Shown here one piece after another: positions 16,619 to 25,140 of a stretch of 64,000 nt of DNA (position 1 is the first letter of the stretch; the number at the start of each line of letters is the position of its first letter). Source of the DNA: Ruegeria atlantica. GTDB lineage: Bacteria; Pseudomonadota; Alphaproteobacteria; Rhodobacterales; Rhodobacteraceae. The notes below the pieces were generated by a model, which did no database searches, was not told where the DNA came from, and saw nothing but the letters and a program-made list of their open reading frames with translations. Made by a program: the position numbers and the translations under genes. The stretch covers positions 124,001 to 188,000 of the forward strand of contig NZ_WQBE01000004.1 of the NCBI RefSeq assembly GCF_013032005.1, in the 5' to 3' direction.

Positions 16619-16645
16619 TCGTAACTGTCCAAGCTGGACGGCAGA

Positions 16646-16813
16646 TTACTTAATCTTGCCTTCCTTATACTCGACATGCTTCCGAACGACCGGATCGTAT
16701 TTACGAATGGTCATTTTCTCGGTCATGGTGCGCGCGTTTTTCTTGGTCACGTAGAAGTGGCCCGTGCCCGCGGTCGAGTTCAGACGGATCTTGATTGTCG
16801 TCGGCTTCGCCAT
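16646..16813 (-). CDS. rpmG: 50S ribosomal protein L33
   Basis: 55 residues from the ATG giving [11 protein letters not shown], preceded by CAGGAGATAACC. The sequence carries the L33 pattern ([35 protein letters not shown]). It lacks the two CxxC zinc pairs, so it is the zinc-independent (C-minus) form usual in alphaproteobacteria. It is a structural protein of the large ribosomal subunit near the E site. Monocistronic, with its own terminator. Confidence 0.96.
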   Translation of the reverse strand: MAKPTTIKIRLNSTAGTGHFYVTKKNARTMTEKMTIRKYDPVVRKHVEYKEGKIK

Positions 16814-17050
16814 GGTTATCTCCTGCGTCCGGAAAGGCAGGGGCCTTTCGGTTGAATTCCTATGAGCGTGCGCTTTTACTCGGTCGCGCAGCCGAGTCAA
16901 CCAGATTCCGCGCACAACGCGCACAATTCCTGCAGTCGCACCCTGCTCCGGTTTGGCGCGATCACGGTTCTGTGATAAGGTCCCGCCGTTCTATCCCACA
17001 AAGAAGCCGACGACAGGCTCGTATTTCGAAACGGCAGCAACAGGCGAAAC

Positions 17051-17070
17051 CCTCTGCGAGCAGAGGTTTT
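17051..17070 (+). other. Terminator-like hairpin in the leader of the DUF1326 gene
   Basis: CCTCTG pairs with CAGAGG around a CGAG tetraloop and is followed by TTTT, 24 bp before the DUF1326 start. No plus-strand gene lies just upstream, so it might act in the leader of this gene. The stem is short. Confidence 0.35.
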
Positions 17071-17093
17071 AAGCATGTTTTTGGGGGGCTATC

Positions 17094-17729
17094 ATGACGG
17101 AATGGAAACTTCAGGGTGAAGAATTGGCCAATTGCAATTGCAACTTTGGTTGCCCGTGTCAGTTCAGCGTCCTTCCAAGTCATGGCAATTGCGAGGCTGT
17201 TGTCGTGTTCGACATTGAGTCCGGGAACTATGGCGACACCGATCTTGCCGGAGTGCGCGCGGCTGGCGTGTACCACTGGCCTGGCCCCATTCACGAAGGC
17301 AACGGCCAGATGCAGCTGATCATAGACGAGGCCGCCAGCGCCGACCAGCGCGCCGCTATTGAGGCCATCATGAAAGGTGAAGACACCGACGAAATGGCGA
17401 CCATGTGGTACGTGTATAGCGCCATGGCCCCGACAAAACATGAAACACTGTACGCCCCGATCGAACTGAAATGGGATCGGAATGAGCGTGCTGGATACGC
17501 CAAAGTTTCGGGTATCTTCGATGTAGAGGTCAGCCCGATCCCGCATATCGTCTCGGGCATGCCGCATCGTGCTTCGATACAGTTGCCCAACGGGTTTGAG
17601 TATCGCCACGCCGAGGCAGCCTCAGGGACTGCCAAGACTACGGGCGGCGCGATCAATCTAACCTTTGATGCTACACACGCGCATTTGGCGCATCTCAACA
17701 TCTCAGGCCACGGAGTCCTCGGCGCATAG
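17094..17729 (+). CDS. DUF1326 domain-containing protein
   Basis: 211 residues. The N-terminus has the DUF1326 signature: LANCNCNFGCPCQFSVLP, with clustered cysteines at about residues 14-22, and later GNYGDTDLAGVRAAGVYHWPGPIHEGNGQ. The clustered Cys motif suggests metal or thiol chemistry, but no function is established for the family. There is no signal peptide or membrane span. It precedes a DUF2182 membrane protein by 11 bp, an arrangement seen repeatedly for these two families, so they probably form a functional pair. Confidence 0.85.
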   Translation: MTEWKLQGEELANCNCNFGCPCQFSVLPSHGNCEAVVVFDIESGNYGDTDLAGVRAAGVYHWPGPIHEGNGQMQLIIDEAASADQRAAIEAIMKGEDTDEMATMWYVYSAMAPTKHETLYAPIELKWDRNERAGYAKVSGIFDVEVSPIPHIVSGMPHRASIQLPNGFEYRHAEAASGTAKTTGGAINLTFDATHAHLAHLNISGHGVLGA

Positions 17730-17740
17730 CGGAGGCTGAC

Positions 17741-18562
17741 ATGAGCACGTTCCCTCCCCGACCCGGAGTCGTAGATCGGGTGCTGCGGCGCGACCGCGGC
17801 ATCGTTGTGTTCTGCGTTCTGCTGATCATTCTGGGCGCGTCCTGGTACACGGTTGCGGGCATCGGTATGAACATGTCCGCCATCGACATGACCCGAATGG
17901 CTGGCCCGATTGGCGAGCCGATGAGTATGGCGACTGAAACACGCTGGACACCGATCTACGCCGTTCTGATTTTCCTAATGTGGTGGGTCATGATGATTGC
18001 CATGATGACCCCCAGCGCTGCCCCCACCGTTCTGTTGTATACGGCGATCAAACGAATGGGGCCTGACGAGTTGCGGGCGTCGCGTCTCAGCCTGCTTTTT
18101 TTGACGGGCTATCTGGTTGCCTGGGCGGTGTTCAGCATCATTGCAACCGGGGCGCAATGGGCGATGGAATGCGTCGGACTGTCCGATGGGCCGATGATGA
18201 CGATCCACTCGAAATTTTTTGCCGGATGCGTACTGGTCGCTGCCGGTTTGTACCAGTTGTCCAGCTTGAAAACCGCTTGTCTGCGCCACTGCCGCAGCCC
18301 CGCCCAATTCCTGGCCGACCACAACAGGCCCGGTGCCTATGGCGCGTTTCGTACCGGCGCGCTGCATGGTGCGTTTTGCCTGGGATGTTGCTGGGCGTTG
18401 ATGTTGCTGCTGTTCGTGGGCGGAGTGATGAACCTTTATTGGATTGTGGGCATTGCCGTTTATGTCGCGTTGGAAAAGCTGATGCCGCGGGTGCGGTGGT
18501 TCGTTCCGCTCACTGGTGTTGCGTTGATCGTCGTGGGCGTTTGGCTGATCGCAGTCTCATAG
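17741..18562 (+). CDS. DUF2182 integral membrane protein
   Basis: 273 residues with about six membrane helices. Conserved family features are MWWVMMIAMMTPSAAPTVLLY near residue 80, the TGYLVAWAVFSIIATGAQW helix, and GAFCLGCCWALMLLLFVGGVMN near residue 210. Methionine-rich stretches (IGMNMSAIDMTRMAGPIGEPMSM) and a Cys pair in a membrane helix suggest copper or other soft-metal handling, which is inference. It is translated from an ATG 11 bp after DUF1326, with GGAGG upstream. Confidence 0.87.
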   Translation: MSTFPPRPGVVDRVLRRDRGIVVFCVLLIILGASWYTVAGIGMNMSAIDMTRMAGPIGEPMSMATETRWTPIYAVLIFLMWWVMMIAMMTPSAAPTVLLYTAIKRMGPDELRASRLSLLFLTGYLVAWAVFSIIATGAQWAMECVGLSDGPMMTIHSKFFAGCVLVAAGLYQLSSLKTACLRHCRSPAQFLADHNRPGAYGAFRTGALHGAFCLGCCWALMLLLFVGGVMNLYWIVGIAVYVALEKLMPRVRWFVPLTGVALIVVGVWLIAVS

Positions 18563-18647
18563 ATCGCGACAGGCTGAAACGTTCATAAGGGCTGAAGGAC
18601 CGGCCAAATTTCGGGTTCTGCATTAACTTTTTTGACAGGAGGTAGTC

Positions 18648-18980
18648 ATGCCTATTTTTATCACCTACGCGTCCTATTCGCCGGAAGGCGTTAAGGGAAT
18701 GCTCAAGAAACCCGTGGACCGTTCGGGCGCGGTCAGGGCATTGCTGAAAAAAGCCGGCGGTAAGCTGGTGGCGTTTTACATGACCTCTGGCGACAATGAC
18801 GTGGTGGTTGTCAGCGAATTGCCGGAAAGCACGGATGCAGTTGCTATAGGCATGGCCGTTGCAGCATCAGGCGCGGTGTCAAAAGTTGAAACCGTGCGCG
18901 CATGGAAGGCAAAAGACTTTGTCGCTGTGACCAAAAAAGCCGCAAAACTGACCGGAGCCTACAAGGCGCCGGGCCGTTAA
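18648..18980 (+). CDS. GYD domain protein
   Basis: 110 residues, preceded by AGGAGGTAGTC. It has the GYD-type ferredoxin-like fold pattern: MPIFITYASYSPEGVKGMLKKP at the start, GGKLVAFYMTSGDNDVVVVSELP in the middle and AVAASGAVSKVETVRAW at the end. GYD proteins are small dimeric alpha/beta-barrel-like proteins of unknown function. The gene ends about 10 bp before the 3' end of the convergent rnpB. An 85-bp gap separates it from DUF2182, so co-transcription is possible but not clear. Confidence 0.82.
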   Translation: MPIFITYASYSPEGVKGMLKKPVDRSGAVRALLKKAGGKLVAFYMTSGDNDVVVVSELPESTDAVAIGMAVAASGAVSKVETVRAWKAKDFVAVTKKAAKLTGAYKAPGR

Positions 18981-18990
18981 TCGGGATCTA

Positions 18991-19408
18991 CGCGCGGAGG
19001 GCCTGTAAGCCGGATCTTGTTCCAGGGTTACCCCCTTCGATGACCATTCCTCTAGGCCGTGCATTGCTGCGCGGCTCAAGCTGCCAACCCGGTCCCTCTC
19101 GGCCAAGACGCGCTTAGCGGCGGTATCGGCTGACGCCGACCGGCCCGCGCGAGGACCCTATTTGGCATTGCTCCCGGTGGGGCTTGCCGTGCCGCCGCTG
19201 TTGCCAGCAGCGCGGTGGGCTCTTACCCCACCGTTTCACCCTTACCGCGTATTGCCTGAGGCGAACCTCTGCAATGGTGCGGCGGTCTGATTTCTGTGGC
19301 GCTTTCCGTCGGGTTGCCCCGCCCGGGCGTTACCCGGCACCGTTGTCTTGTGGAGTCCGGACTTTCCTCTCGGGCATACGCCCCAGCGGCCATCCGGCCC
19401 TCCGCGCG
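18991..19408 (-). ncRNA. rnpB: RNase P RNA (bacterial type A, alphaproteobacterial)
   Basis: The minus strand carries the universal RNase P core: GAGGAAAGTCCGGACTCC near the 5' end, and the 3' segment AAGATCCGGCTTACAGGCC. The ends are set by P1, whose arms CGCGCGGAGGGCC (19408-19396) and GGCCCTCCGCGCG (19003-18991) are perfectly complementary. Length is about 418 nt. The catalytic RNA cleaves 5' leaders from tRNA precursors. It lies between the convergent GYD gene and the upstream amidase gene, with its promoter in the 41-bp gap. Confidence 0.97.
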
Positions 19409-19413
19409 GGGTG

Positions 19414-19442
19414 TGGGTATGCTTTGGGTACGGCGGCGTCAA
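19414..19442 (-). promoter_or_regulatory. Putative rnpB promoter
   Basis: On the minus strand TTGACG (19442-19437) is followed after 17 bp by TACCCA (19419-19414), placing transcription start five or six bases later, at the first base of helix P1. The -10 match is weak but the geometry is right. Confidence 0.5.
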
Positions 19443-19449
19443 GGGTGGA

Positions 19450-20124
19450 TCAGGTTTTCTTGATCAAGGGTATAAGGTCAGCCGGTTCCAACGGGCCGTC
19501 ACCCCATGGACGATATCTGAGGCGCACCGCGGCCAGAAGCGTGTCATGGTCCGTCTCCGCCGAGTAGCCTGCGGCGCGCGCCAACGCATTGAACGTATTT
19601 AAAGGGGTTTTGCCGGGGTCGTGTTGAGAGCGCTTTCCGGCAAGGGCCATGTGTTCCAGCCGCTGCCAAGGGAAGCGCGGACCGGGATCGGACTTACGGC
19701 CCGGTGCCATGTCGGAATGGCCAATTACATGTTCAGGGGGGATAGCCCACCGGTTCATGATCTGGTGTAACAGGGTTTCCAAAACGTCCAACTGCAGCTC
19801 GGAAAAAGGGTGCGCGCCGGTGTTGTCCAGTTCAATTCCGATCGAACGGGAATTGATATCGCTCTGGCCATGCCACTCACCCGCCCCGGCATGCCAGGCC
19901 CGATCCTCCTCGCGAACCATCTGCCAGAGTGTACCATCCCCACCGATCAGGTAATGCGCGGATACTTCATGGACAGGGTCGCACAGCCGGTCCAGCGCCT
20001 CGGTTGCGCTGTCCATCGCGGTATAGTGCAGCACGATCAGCGACGGGGTCAGCCCATCCCTGCGTTCGCCAAAGTTAGGGGACGGGTGCCAGTTAGGCGT
20101 CAGCGGCTCAGTTGTTGACGGCAC
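19450..20124 (-). CDS. N-acetylmuramoyl-L-alanine amidase (Amidase_2, AmpD-like)
   Basis: About 224 residues from a GTG that overlaps the end of the upstream lipoprotein gene by 17 bp; homologues usually start just before TPNWHPSPNFGERR, so the exact start is uncertain. Zinc/catalytic features are LIVLHYTAMDSATEAL (first His), EVSAHYLIGGDGTLWQMV, RAWHAGAGEW, SIGIELDNTG and HVIGHSDMAPGRKSDPGP (second zinc His and catalytic Lys/Asp region). No signal peptide is visible, so it is probably the cytoplasmic AmpD type that trims anhydromuropeptides in wall recycling. That fits the amino-sugar regulon farther along the window. Confidence 0.88.
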   Translation of the reverse strand: MPSTTEPLTPNWHPSPNFGERRDGLTPSLIVLHYTAMDSATEALDRLCDPVHEVSAHYLIGGDGTLWQMVREEDRAWHAGAGEWHGQSDINSRSIGIELDNTGAHPFSELQLDVLETLLHQIMNRWAIPPEHVIGHSDMAPGRKSDPGPRFPWQRLEHMALAGKRSQHDPGKTPLNTFNALARAAGYSAETDHDTLLAAVRLRYRPWGDGPLEPADLIPLIKKT

Positions 20125-20821
20125 TGCGGAACGGGCTGGGGTCCCAGCCACAGGCGTAGCCATCGCCATCCGGGTCAAGTCCCTTGCGGTCGCGTTGCGG
20201 GCCACCATTGGACAGGAACTCAATCTGAGCTTGATCCGGGGATGGAAAGCGGGCGCAATTGCGCTGCGCCTTGGCTTGCAGGTTCAGACCTGCACGGCTG
20301 TATAGCTGGGTCCCGACCGGGTTCGATGTGTTCAGCGCGTATTGCACGATATTTGGCTGGCCGCCTGTTCCACGTTCCGGAACGGCGGTGGGCGCGACCA
20401 CCTCATAGGTCTGGCGGTTCTGTTCGATCAATGCGGCGTCGGATTCGATGGTGCGACGGTCAGAGACCGCTCCGAAATCCTGCTCATCGGAAATCGCGTT
20501 GTTGATGGGGTCTTCGACGGGCGACGGTGCCGGAGTGATCGTGCCTTGTCCTGAGGTGCCAGCCAGCGCAGCCGCGGTCGCCGAAGCGATGTCGGCATTT
20601 TCGCCGGTTGGCAACGGGGCTACTGTGCCAGGCGCGCCCAGCTGCTGTTCTGACACGTCTGGCGGGCCAAGCAGCGGGTTACCAGTATATCCCTGCCCCG
20701 CCAGCTGCGCTTCGCGCTGAGCTTGATAGGACGGCGTGTTGAAATCCGTGCCACCTATCGGGGCCACCGTATTACAGGCGGCCACGAACCCGATTGCGGG
20801 GATCAGAAGCGTAAAGCGCAT
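20108..20821 (-). CDS. Lipoprotein with C-terminal excalibur calcium-binding motif
   Basis: 237 residues from the ATG giving MRFTLLIPAIGFVAAC, a lipoprotein signal with lipobox VAAC. The middle is long and low in complexity, rich in Ala, Pro, Thr and Gln. The C-terminus has an excalibur-like sequence: NCARFPSPDQAQIEFLSNGG, then DPDGDGYACGWDPSPFR, resembling an EF-hand loop (DxDxDG) with a paired cysteine. Excalibur domains are found on extracellular and surface proteins and are thought to bind Ca2+. The first codon overlaps gatA, and its end overlaps the amidase start, so the genes are packed as gatC-gatA-lipoprotein-amidase. Confidence 0.8.
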   Translation of the reverse strand: MRFTLLIPAIGFVAACNTVAPIGGTDFNTPSYQAQREAQLAGQGYTGNPLLGPPDVSEQQLGAPGTVAPLPTGENADIASATAAALAGTSGQGTITPAPSPVEDPINNAISDEQDFGAVSDRRTIESDAALIEQNRQTYEVVAPTAVPERGTGGQPNIVQYALNTSNPVGTQLYSRAGLNLQAKAQRNCARFPSPDQAQIEFLSNGGPQRDRKGLDPDGDGYACGWDPSPFRSAVNN

Positions 20822-20861
20822 CCAGCTGCTCCGTCTTGCGTTGTCTTGCCTGACTTGAGGA

Positions 20862-22349
20862 TTACCACCATTTGCCAGGCTTGGCCACAAACCCGGCGGC
20901 GTTTTCCAGCGCATAGGCCGTGTTGAGCAGATCGCCCTCTTCCCACGGGCGACCAATCAGCTGCAGACCCAGCGGCAGGCCCTGTTTGTCCAGACCAGCA
21001 GGCACAGAGATGCCCGGCAAACCGGCCAGGTTCACTGTCACCGTAAAGACGTCGTTCAGATACATCTGAACCGGGTCCGCCTCGGTCATTTCACCCAGAC
21101 CGAAAGCGGCCGACGGCGTTGCCGGGGTCAGGATCGCGTCGACACCTGCGGCAAAGACATCTTCGAAGTCTTTCTTGATCAGGGTGCGGACGCGACGCGC
21201 GCGATTATAGTAAGCGTCGTAGAAACCTGCGGACAGCACATATGTACCGACCATGACGCGGCGCTGCACTTCGTGACCAAACCCTTCGGCGCGGGTCTTT
21301 TCGTACATCTCGGTGATGCCGTCGCCCTGCGCCAACTGCGCGCGGCGGCCATAGCGGACACCGTCATAGCGCGCGAGGTTCGACGAGGCCTCAGCCGGTG
21401 CGATCACGTAGTACGCAGGCAGCGCGTATTTGGTGTGCGGCAGCGAGATATCGACGATCTCGGCCCCTGCCGCTTTCAGCATTTCGGCCCCTTCAGACCA
21501 CAGCTTTTCGATCTCGGCGGGCATGCCATCCATGCGGTACTCTTTTGGGATACCGATTTTCTTGCCTTTGATGTCACCCGTCAGCATCGCCTCGAAATTC
21601 GGAACGGCCAATTCGGCACTTGTCGAATCCTTGGCGTCGTGACCGCACATGGTTTCCAACATGATCGCCGCATCACGTACGTTCTTGGTCATCGGACCGG
21701 CCTGATCCAGCGAGGATGCAAAGGCCACGATACCCCAGCGCGAACAACGACCATAAGTCGGCTTAATACCGGTGATGCCAACAAAGGCGGCAGGCTGACG
21801 AATCGAGCCGCCTGTATCGGTGCCGGTTGCGGCCAGGCACAGGTCGGCTGAAACAGCCGAAGCGGACCCACCCGACGAGCCACCCGGTGTCAGCTGCGCG
21901 TCATCATTACCGCGACGCCACGGGCTGACCGCGTTGCCATAAACCGAGGTTTCGTTGGACGAACCCATGGCAAATTCGTCCATGTTCAGTTTGCCCAGCA
22001 TCACGGCACCCGCATCGGCCAGTTGCTGCGACACGGTGGATTCGTATTCAGGCTTAAAGCCATCCAGAATCTTTGACGCGGCCTGCGAAGGCACGCCCTT
22101 GGTGCAGAACAGGTCCTTGATACCAATCGGTAGACCACACATTGACGGCGCGTCGCCACCCTTGATCCGCTCATCAGCCGCTTTGGCGCGTTCCAACGCA
22201 ATCTCGGGCGTTTTATGGACAAAAGCGTTCAGCGCGTCCGCGTCATCAATAGCCTTAAGGCAGGATTCGGTCAGCTCGACCGAGGTCACATCACCCTTAC
22301 GCAGCGCGTCGCGGGCCTCGGCCAGGCCAAGTTTATTCAGATCGCTCAT
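20862..22349 (-). CDS. gatA: Aspartyl/glutamyl-tRNA(Asn/Gln) amidotransferase subunit A
   Basis: 495 residues. The amidase-signature catalytic triad is visible: Lys in [11 protein letters not shown] near residue 77, the [13 protein letters not shown] segment near 158, and the nucleophilic Ser in [14 protein letters not shown] near 176-181. With GatB and GatC it converts misacylated Glu-tRNA(Gln) or Asp-tRNA(Asn) to the correct aminoacyl-tRNA. It lies three bases after gatC in the usual CA order. gatB is not in the window. Length is typical. Confidence 0.97.
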   Translation of the reverse strand: MSDLNKLGLAEARDALRKGDVTSVELTESCLKAIDDADALNAFVHKTPEIALERAKAADERIKGGDAPSMCGLPIGIKDLFCTKGVPSQAASKILDGFKPEYESTVSQQLADAGAVMLGKLNMDEFAMGSSNETSVYGNAVSPWRRGNDDAQLTPGGSSGGSASAVSADLCLAATGTDTGGSIRQPAAFVGITGIKPTYGRCSRWGIVAFASSLDQAGPMTKNVRDAAIMLETMCGHDAKDSTSAELAVPNFEAMLTGDIKGKKIGIPKEYRMDGMPAEIEKLWSEGAEMLKAAGAEIVDISLPHTKYALPAYYVIAPAEASSNLARYDGVRYGRRAQLAQGDGITEMYEKTRAEGFGHEVQRRVMVGTYVLSAGFYDAYYNRARRVRTLIKKDFEDVFAAGVDAILTPATPSAAFGLGEMTEADPVQMYLNDVFTVTVNLAGLPGISVPAGLDKQGLPLGLQLIGRPWEEGDLLNTAYALENAAGFVAKPGKWW

Positions 22350-22352
22350 GTC

Positions 22353-22640
22353 TTACTCCACCACTTTGGGGACTGCGAAAAAGCCTTCGCGTGCGTCGGG
22401 GGCATTGGCCAGAACCTTGGCCTGCTGATTGCCGTCGGTGACCACATCCTCGCGACGTTTAAGGCGCATCGGCTCGACCGAGACCATCGGCTCGACGCCT
22501 TCAACATCGACCTCATTCAGTTGCTCGATGAACCCAAGAATGGTGTTGAACTCGGATGCCAGCGCGGGCAGCGCGTCATCCTCGACCTTGATCCGGGCCA
22601 GTTTGGCCACCTTGGCGGCGGTGCTTTGGTCAATCGACAT
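22353..22640 (-). CDS. gatC: Aspartyl/glutamyl-tRNA(Asn/Gln) amidotransferase subunit C
   Basis: 95 residues of the usual GatC size. The pattern MSIDQSTAAKVAKLARIKVEDD followed by FNTILGFIEQLNEVDVEGVEPM is diagnostic, and the C-terminal KRREDVVTDGNQ and APDAREGFFAVPKVVE segments are also conserved. GatC wraps around GatA and supports its folding in the transamidosome. It heads the minus-strand gatCA transcript. Confidence 0.96.
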   Translation of the reverse strand: MSIDQSTAAKVAKLARIKVEDDALPALASEFNTILGFIEQLNEVDVEGVEPMVSVEPMRLKRREDVVTDGNQQAKVLANAPDAREGFFAVPKVVE

Positions 22641-22780
22641 CGGAAAACCTCATATGCGTTAGGGGGCATTTACCCGTCTGATGCCCGGGTCGCAAGTCCG
22701 CCGAAGAGCGGATGTGACCCTGTTTCCGTCGTGGGCGCGTCCAGCCATTCAAAACTGAATAACCAGTATACGCAAAAGTA

Positions 22781-22829
22781 AACCAATTAGTTCAGTTTTC
22801 GCCTTGAAAAAGTGAACCAAACTGTTCAC
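22781..22829. promoter_or_regulatory. Two operator-like repeats upstream of a small secreted peptide gene
   Basis: AACCAATTAGTTCA (22781-22794) and AACCAAACTGTTCA (22815-22828) match at 11 of 14 positions and lie 34 bp apart. The second is inside a perfect inverted repeat, GTGAAC-N6-GTTCAC (22812-22829). Both lie in an AT-rich stretch between gatC and the peptide gene. Confidence 0.45.
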
Positions 22830-22868
22830 CTCATGATCCATGGCACAGCCAGAAACCGGAGAAAGAAA

Positions 22869-23027
22869 ATGAAAACCTTCATTACCGCAGCCCTTTTGAC
22901 CGCAACCATTCTGAGCACCCCCGCCATGGCCTTCGGCCCTACGACGCGAACCCTGATCCCCGACGTCTCGTTCCCGACCCCCTCGCCCGAGACGGTGACA
23001 CAGGATAGCGCCAAAGTCGGCAAATAA
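22869..23027 (+). CDS. Small secreted peptide, unknown
   Basis: 52 residues from an ATG preceded by GGAGAAAGAAA. The N-terminus MKTFITAALLTATILSTPAMA is a clean Sec signal with AMA cleavage, leaving a mature peptide of about 31 residues, FGPTTRTLIPDVSFPTPSPE and a short tail, proline- and threonine-rich, with no cysteine. I recognise no family. A good ribosome-binding site, a coherent signal peptide and an upstream pair of operator-like repeats support it being a real gene. It could be a periplasmic or exported small protein. Confidence 0.65.
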   Translation: MKTFITAALLTATILSTPAMAFGPTTRTLIPDVSFPTPSPETVTQDSAKVGK

Positions 23028-23176
23028 GGTGCCTTTTGCCGCCGGGCCAGAATCCCCCCGACTGGCCCGGCTAGGATGCAATTGACTGCTGCATCCGATG
23101 AAACCAACCGCTACGATGGTGCGAACTAACCGGTCGGATTGCATCGCAAATCCGGCAAAAGCCAACGGAGCAGAAA

Positions 23177-23740
23177 ATGAGCGCACGCAAGCAAGCGGTT
23201 CTGGACGCAATAGATGCGGCCAACAGGCAAGACCCCACAATCGAAGATGGCCAACCCGCTGCCCTGCTATACGGCCAGAGGATGAGCACCGAGTTGGACC
23301 GGCTGTTTCCAGACGCGTCGGACCCATTGCAGATCGCGGCACGCGGTCAGCATGTGGAACGCTGGAAGCTGGCGCGCAGCGAATACCCCGAAGGCCGAAC
23401 CGGATACCTTACCTGGCGCAAGGCACAGGCTGAATATCACGCCGAGATTGTCATGGGGCTGATGGAGCAAGCTGGATACAGCAAAGACGAGGCCGAATCC
23501 GCCGGTCGCATGCTGCGCAAACAGGGCATCAAGCGCGATGACGAGGTTCAGGCGCTAGAAGACGTCATCTGTTTCGTTTTCCTCAAGTGGTATTTCACGC
23601 CTTTCGCGGAAAAACACTCGGCCGAGAAAATTCAACGCATTGTGGAGAAAACCGCGCGCAAGATGTCAGGCGACGGACGGGCGCGGGTGCTGTCCGAATT
23701 TAACCTCCCGGAACATCTGGCCGCTGCGTTTCAGGTCTGA
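23177..23740 (+). CDS. DUF4202 family protein
   Basis: 187 residues, preceded by CGGAGCAGAAA. The conserved pattern is AARGQHVERWKLARSEYPEGRTGYLTWRKAQAEYHAE near residue 55, then RMLRKQGIKRDDEVQALEDVICFVFLKWYF near residue 113. A histidine and several acidic residues (QHVERW, ALEDVICFVFL) recall HD-like metal sites, and DUF4202 has been grouped near HD-domain helices; that is tentative. No signal peptide. Its function is unknown. It overlaps the convergent ceramidase-like gene by 10 bp. Confidence 0.8.
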   Translation: MSARKQAVLDAIDAANRQDPTIEDGQPAALLYGQRMSTELDRLFPDASDPLQIAARGQHVERWKLARSEYPEGRTGYLTWRKAQAEYHAEIVMGLMEQAGYSKDEAESAGRMLRKQGIKRDDEVQALEDVICFVFLKWYFTPFAEKHSAEKIQRIVEKTARKMSGDGRARVLSEFNLPEHLAAAFQV

Positions 23741-24387
23741 GACACGCGCGCCAGATACCTACGATAGACCTCGATCATCCATCCCAGCATGGTGGCGTTC
23801 AGGATGTGCCACATGAAATGCGTGCCCAGCGGCACCTGCGCACAAATGGGGTCATCGAGCGCACGAAATGCAATCGAGACGATAAGGATCACCGCCCCGA
23901 CGGCCAGTCCCTGCGCTGTATCCGGCGCCCGATTGCGCAGCAGGAATGCATAAATCAGGATCAGCAGCGGAACCGGAGCGTAAGCCGCTGATCCGCCCAG
24001 CCCCGGAACAAGCTGAAACACGGGCACGGTCAGCGCCGCGTAAGGTATGAACAGGGCCGTCAAGATTGCCGCGATCATCGGTCTAAACCGCCAGACATCC
24101 CGGTTGATGGCAAAGATATAGACCAGAATGTACAGCAGGATCGGCACGACATCCGCCATGGCCGCCCAGGTCTGCGCATGGGTATGGAACAGAAAACTGC
24201 CAACACCGATGGTAGCCAGAATGACCACAAGCGCCATTGCCAGCGGCATCCCCCGCCCCTGAACGCGCCGCCACATAACAAACGCCGCGATCAGAAACGC
24301 CGCGTTTGTTACAGCGTTGATCGGCTCGGCCCAATAGGCGGGCGACAGACGCTCACAATAGCCGTCAATTTCCTGAAACCAGTCCAT
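23731..24387 (-). CDS. Ceramidase-like integral membrane hydrolase (CREST superfamily)
   Basis: 218 residues with about seven hydrophobic helices. Family motifs are visible: GYCERLSPAYWAEPINAVTN at residues 8-27, GSFLFHTHAQTWAAMADVVPI near residue 62, and DDPICAQVPLGTHFMWHILNA near residue 180. The conserved His residues in the last two and the acidic ADVVP are the expected zinc/catalytic positions of alkaline ceramidases and related CREST-fold hydrolases. In a bacterium without known ceramides the substrate could be another amide or a sphingolipid-like lipid. No lipid genes are adjacent. Confidence 0.82.
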   Translation of the reverse strand: MDWFQEIDGYCERLSPAYWAEPINAVTNAAFLIAAFVMWRRVQGRGMPLAMALVVILATIGVGSFLFHTHAQTWAAMADVVPILLYILVYIFAINRDVWRFRPMIAAILTALFIPYAALTVPVFQLVPGLGGSAAYAPVPLLILIYAFLLRNRAPDTAQGLAVGAVILIVSIAFRALDDPICAQVPLGTHFMWHILNATMLGWMIEVYRRYLARVSQT

Positions 24388-24447
24388 GCACTTTTACATA
24401 GCCGATGCTAGGTTGATGCCAACAGTATGATCAGGAGGATTTTTTCA

Positions 24448-25140
24448 ATGAATATCATCTGGCTGGGCCACGGCAGTTTCCGTATTGAAACCGGCGGGCA
24501 GGTTCTGCTGATTGACCCATGGCTGACCGGCAACCCGGTGCTGTCCGAGGACCACCACGACAATGCGCTGGATGGTGCGACGCACATTCTGCTGACGCAC
24601 ACACATTTCGATCACGTCGCAGACGTGGTGTCGCTGGCCAAGCATCTGAAGGTTCCCGTGGTCGGCCAATACGACCTGATGGGGTATTGGAGCGAGACCG
24701 AAGGGCCGGAAACCATCGGCTTCAACAAAGGCGGCACAGTGGATTTGAACGGGGTCAAGGTATCCATGGTCCCTGCCTCGCACAGCTCGACCTTTTCAAC
24801 ACCGGACGGGCTGCGGACCGGAGGCAGCGAGGTCGGCTTCATGGTCGCCTCGGAAGATCACATGCTTTACGTGTCAGGGGACACCGACATCATGGCGGAT
24901 ATGGAGTGGATGGGCGATTACTACAAACCCGACATCGGCATCCTGTCAGCGGGCGGACATTTCACCATGGACATGAAGGGCACGGCCTATGCGGCCAGAC
25001 GTTATTTCAACTTCAAGACGGTGATTCCCTGTCACTACAAAACTTTCCCAATTCTGGAACAGTCTGCTCAGGCGCTGATTGATGGGTTGCCGGGGGTGGA
25101 CGTGATCGAACCTGAGTTGATGAAACCTATCACTCTTTAA
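24448..25140 (+). CDS. UPF0173 metal-dependent hydrolase (UlaG-like beta-lactamase fold)
   Basis: 230 residues from the ATG giving MNIIWLGHGSFRIE, preceded by CAGGAGGATTTTTTCA. Metallo-beta-lactamase fold features are GHGSF, IDPWLTGNPVL and the metal motif THTHFDHVADVV at about residues 50-61, then SGDTDIMADM and CHYKTFP near the C-terminus. The family is usually annotated as a generic metal-dependent hydrolase. It overlaps the convergent tadA gene by 11 bp. Substrate unknown. Confidence 0.9.
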   Translation: MNIIWLGHGSFRIETGGQVLLIDPWLTGNPVLSEDHHDNALDGATHILLTHTHFDHVADVVSLAKHLKVPVVGQYDLMGYWSETEGPETIGFNKGGTVDLNGVKVSMVPASHSSTFSTPDGLRTGGSEVGFMVASEDHMLYVSGDTDIMADMEWMGDYYKPDIGILSAGGHFTMDMKGTAYAARRYFNFKTVIPCHYKTFPILEQSAQALIDGLPGVDVIEPELMKPITL

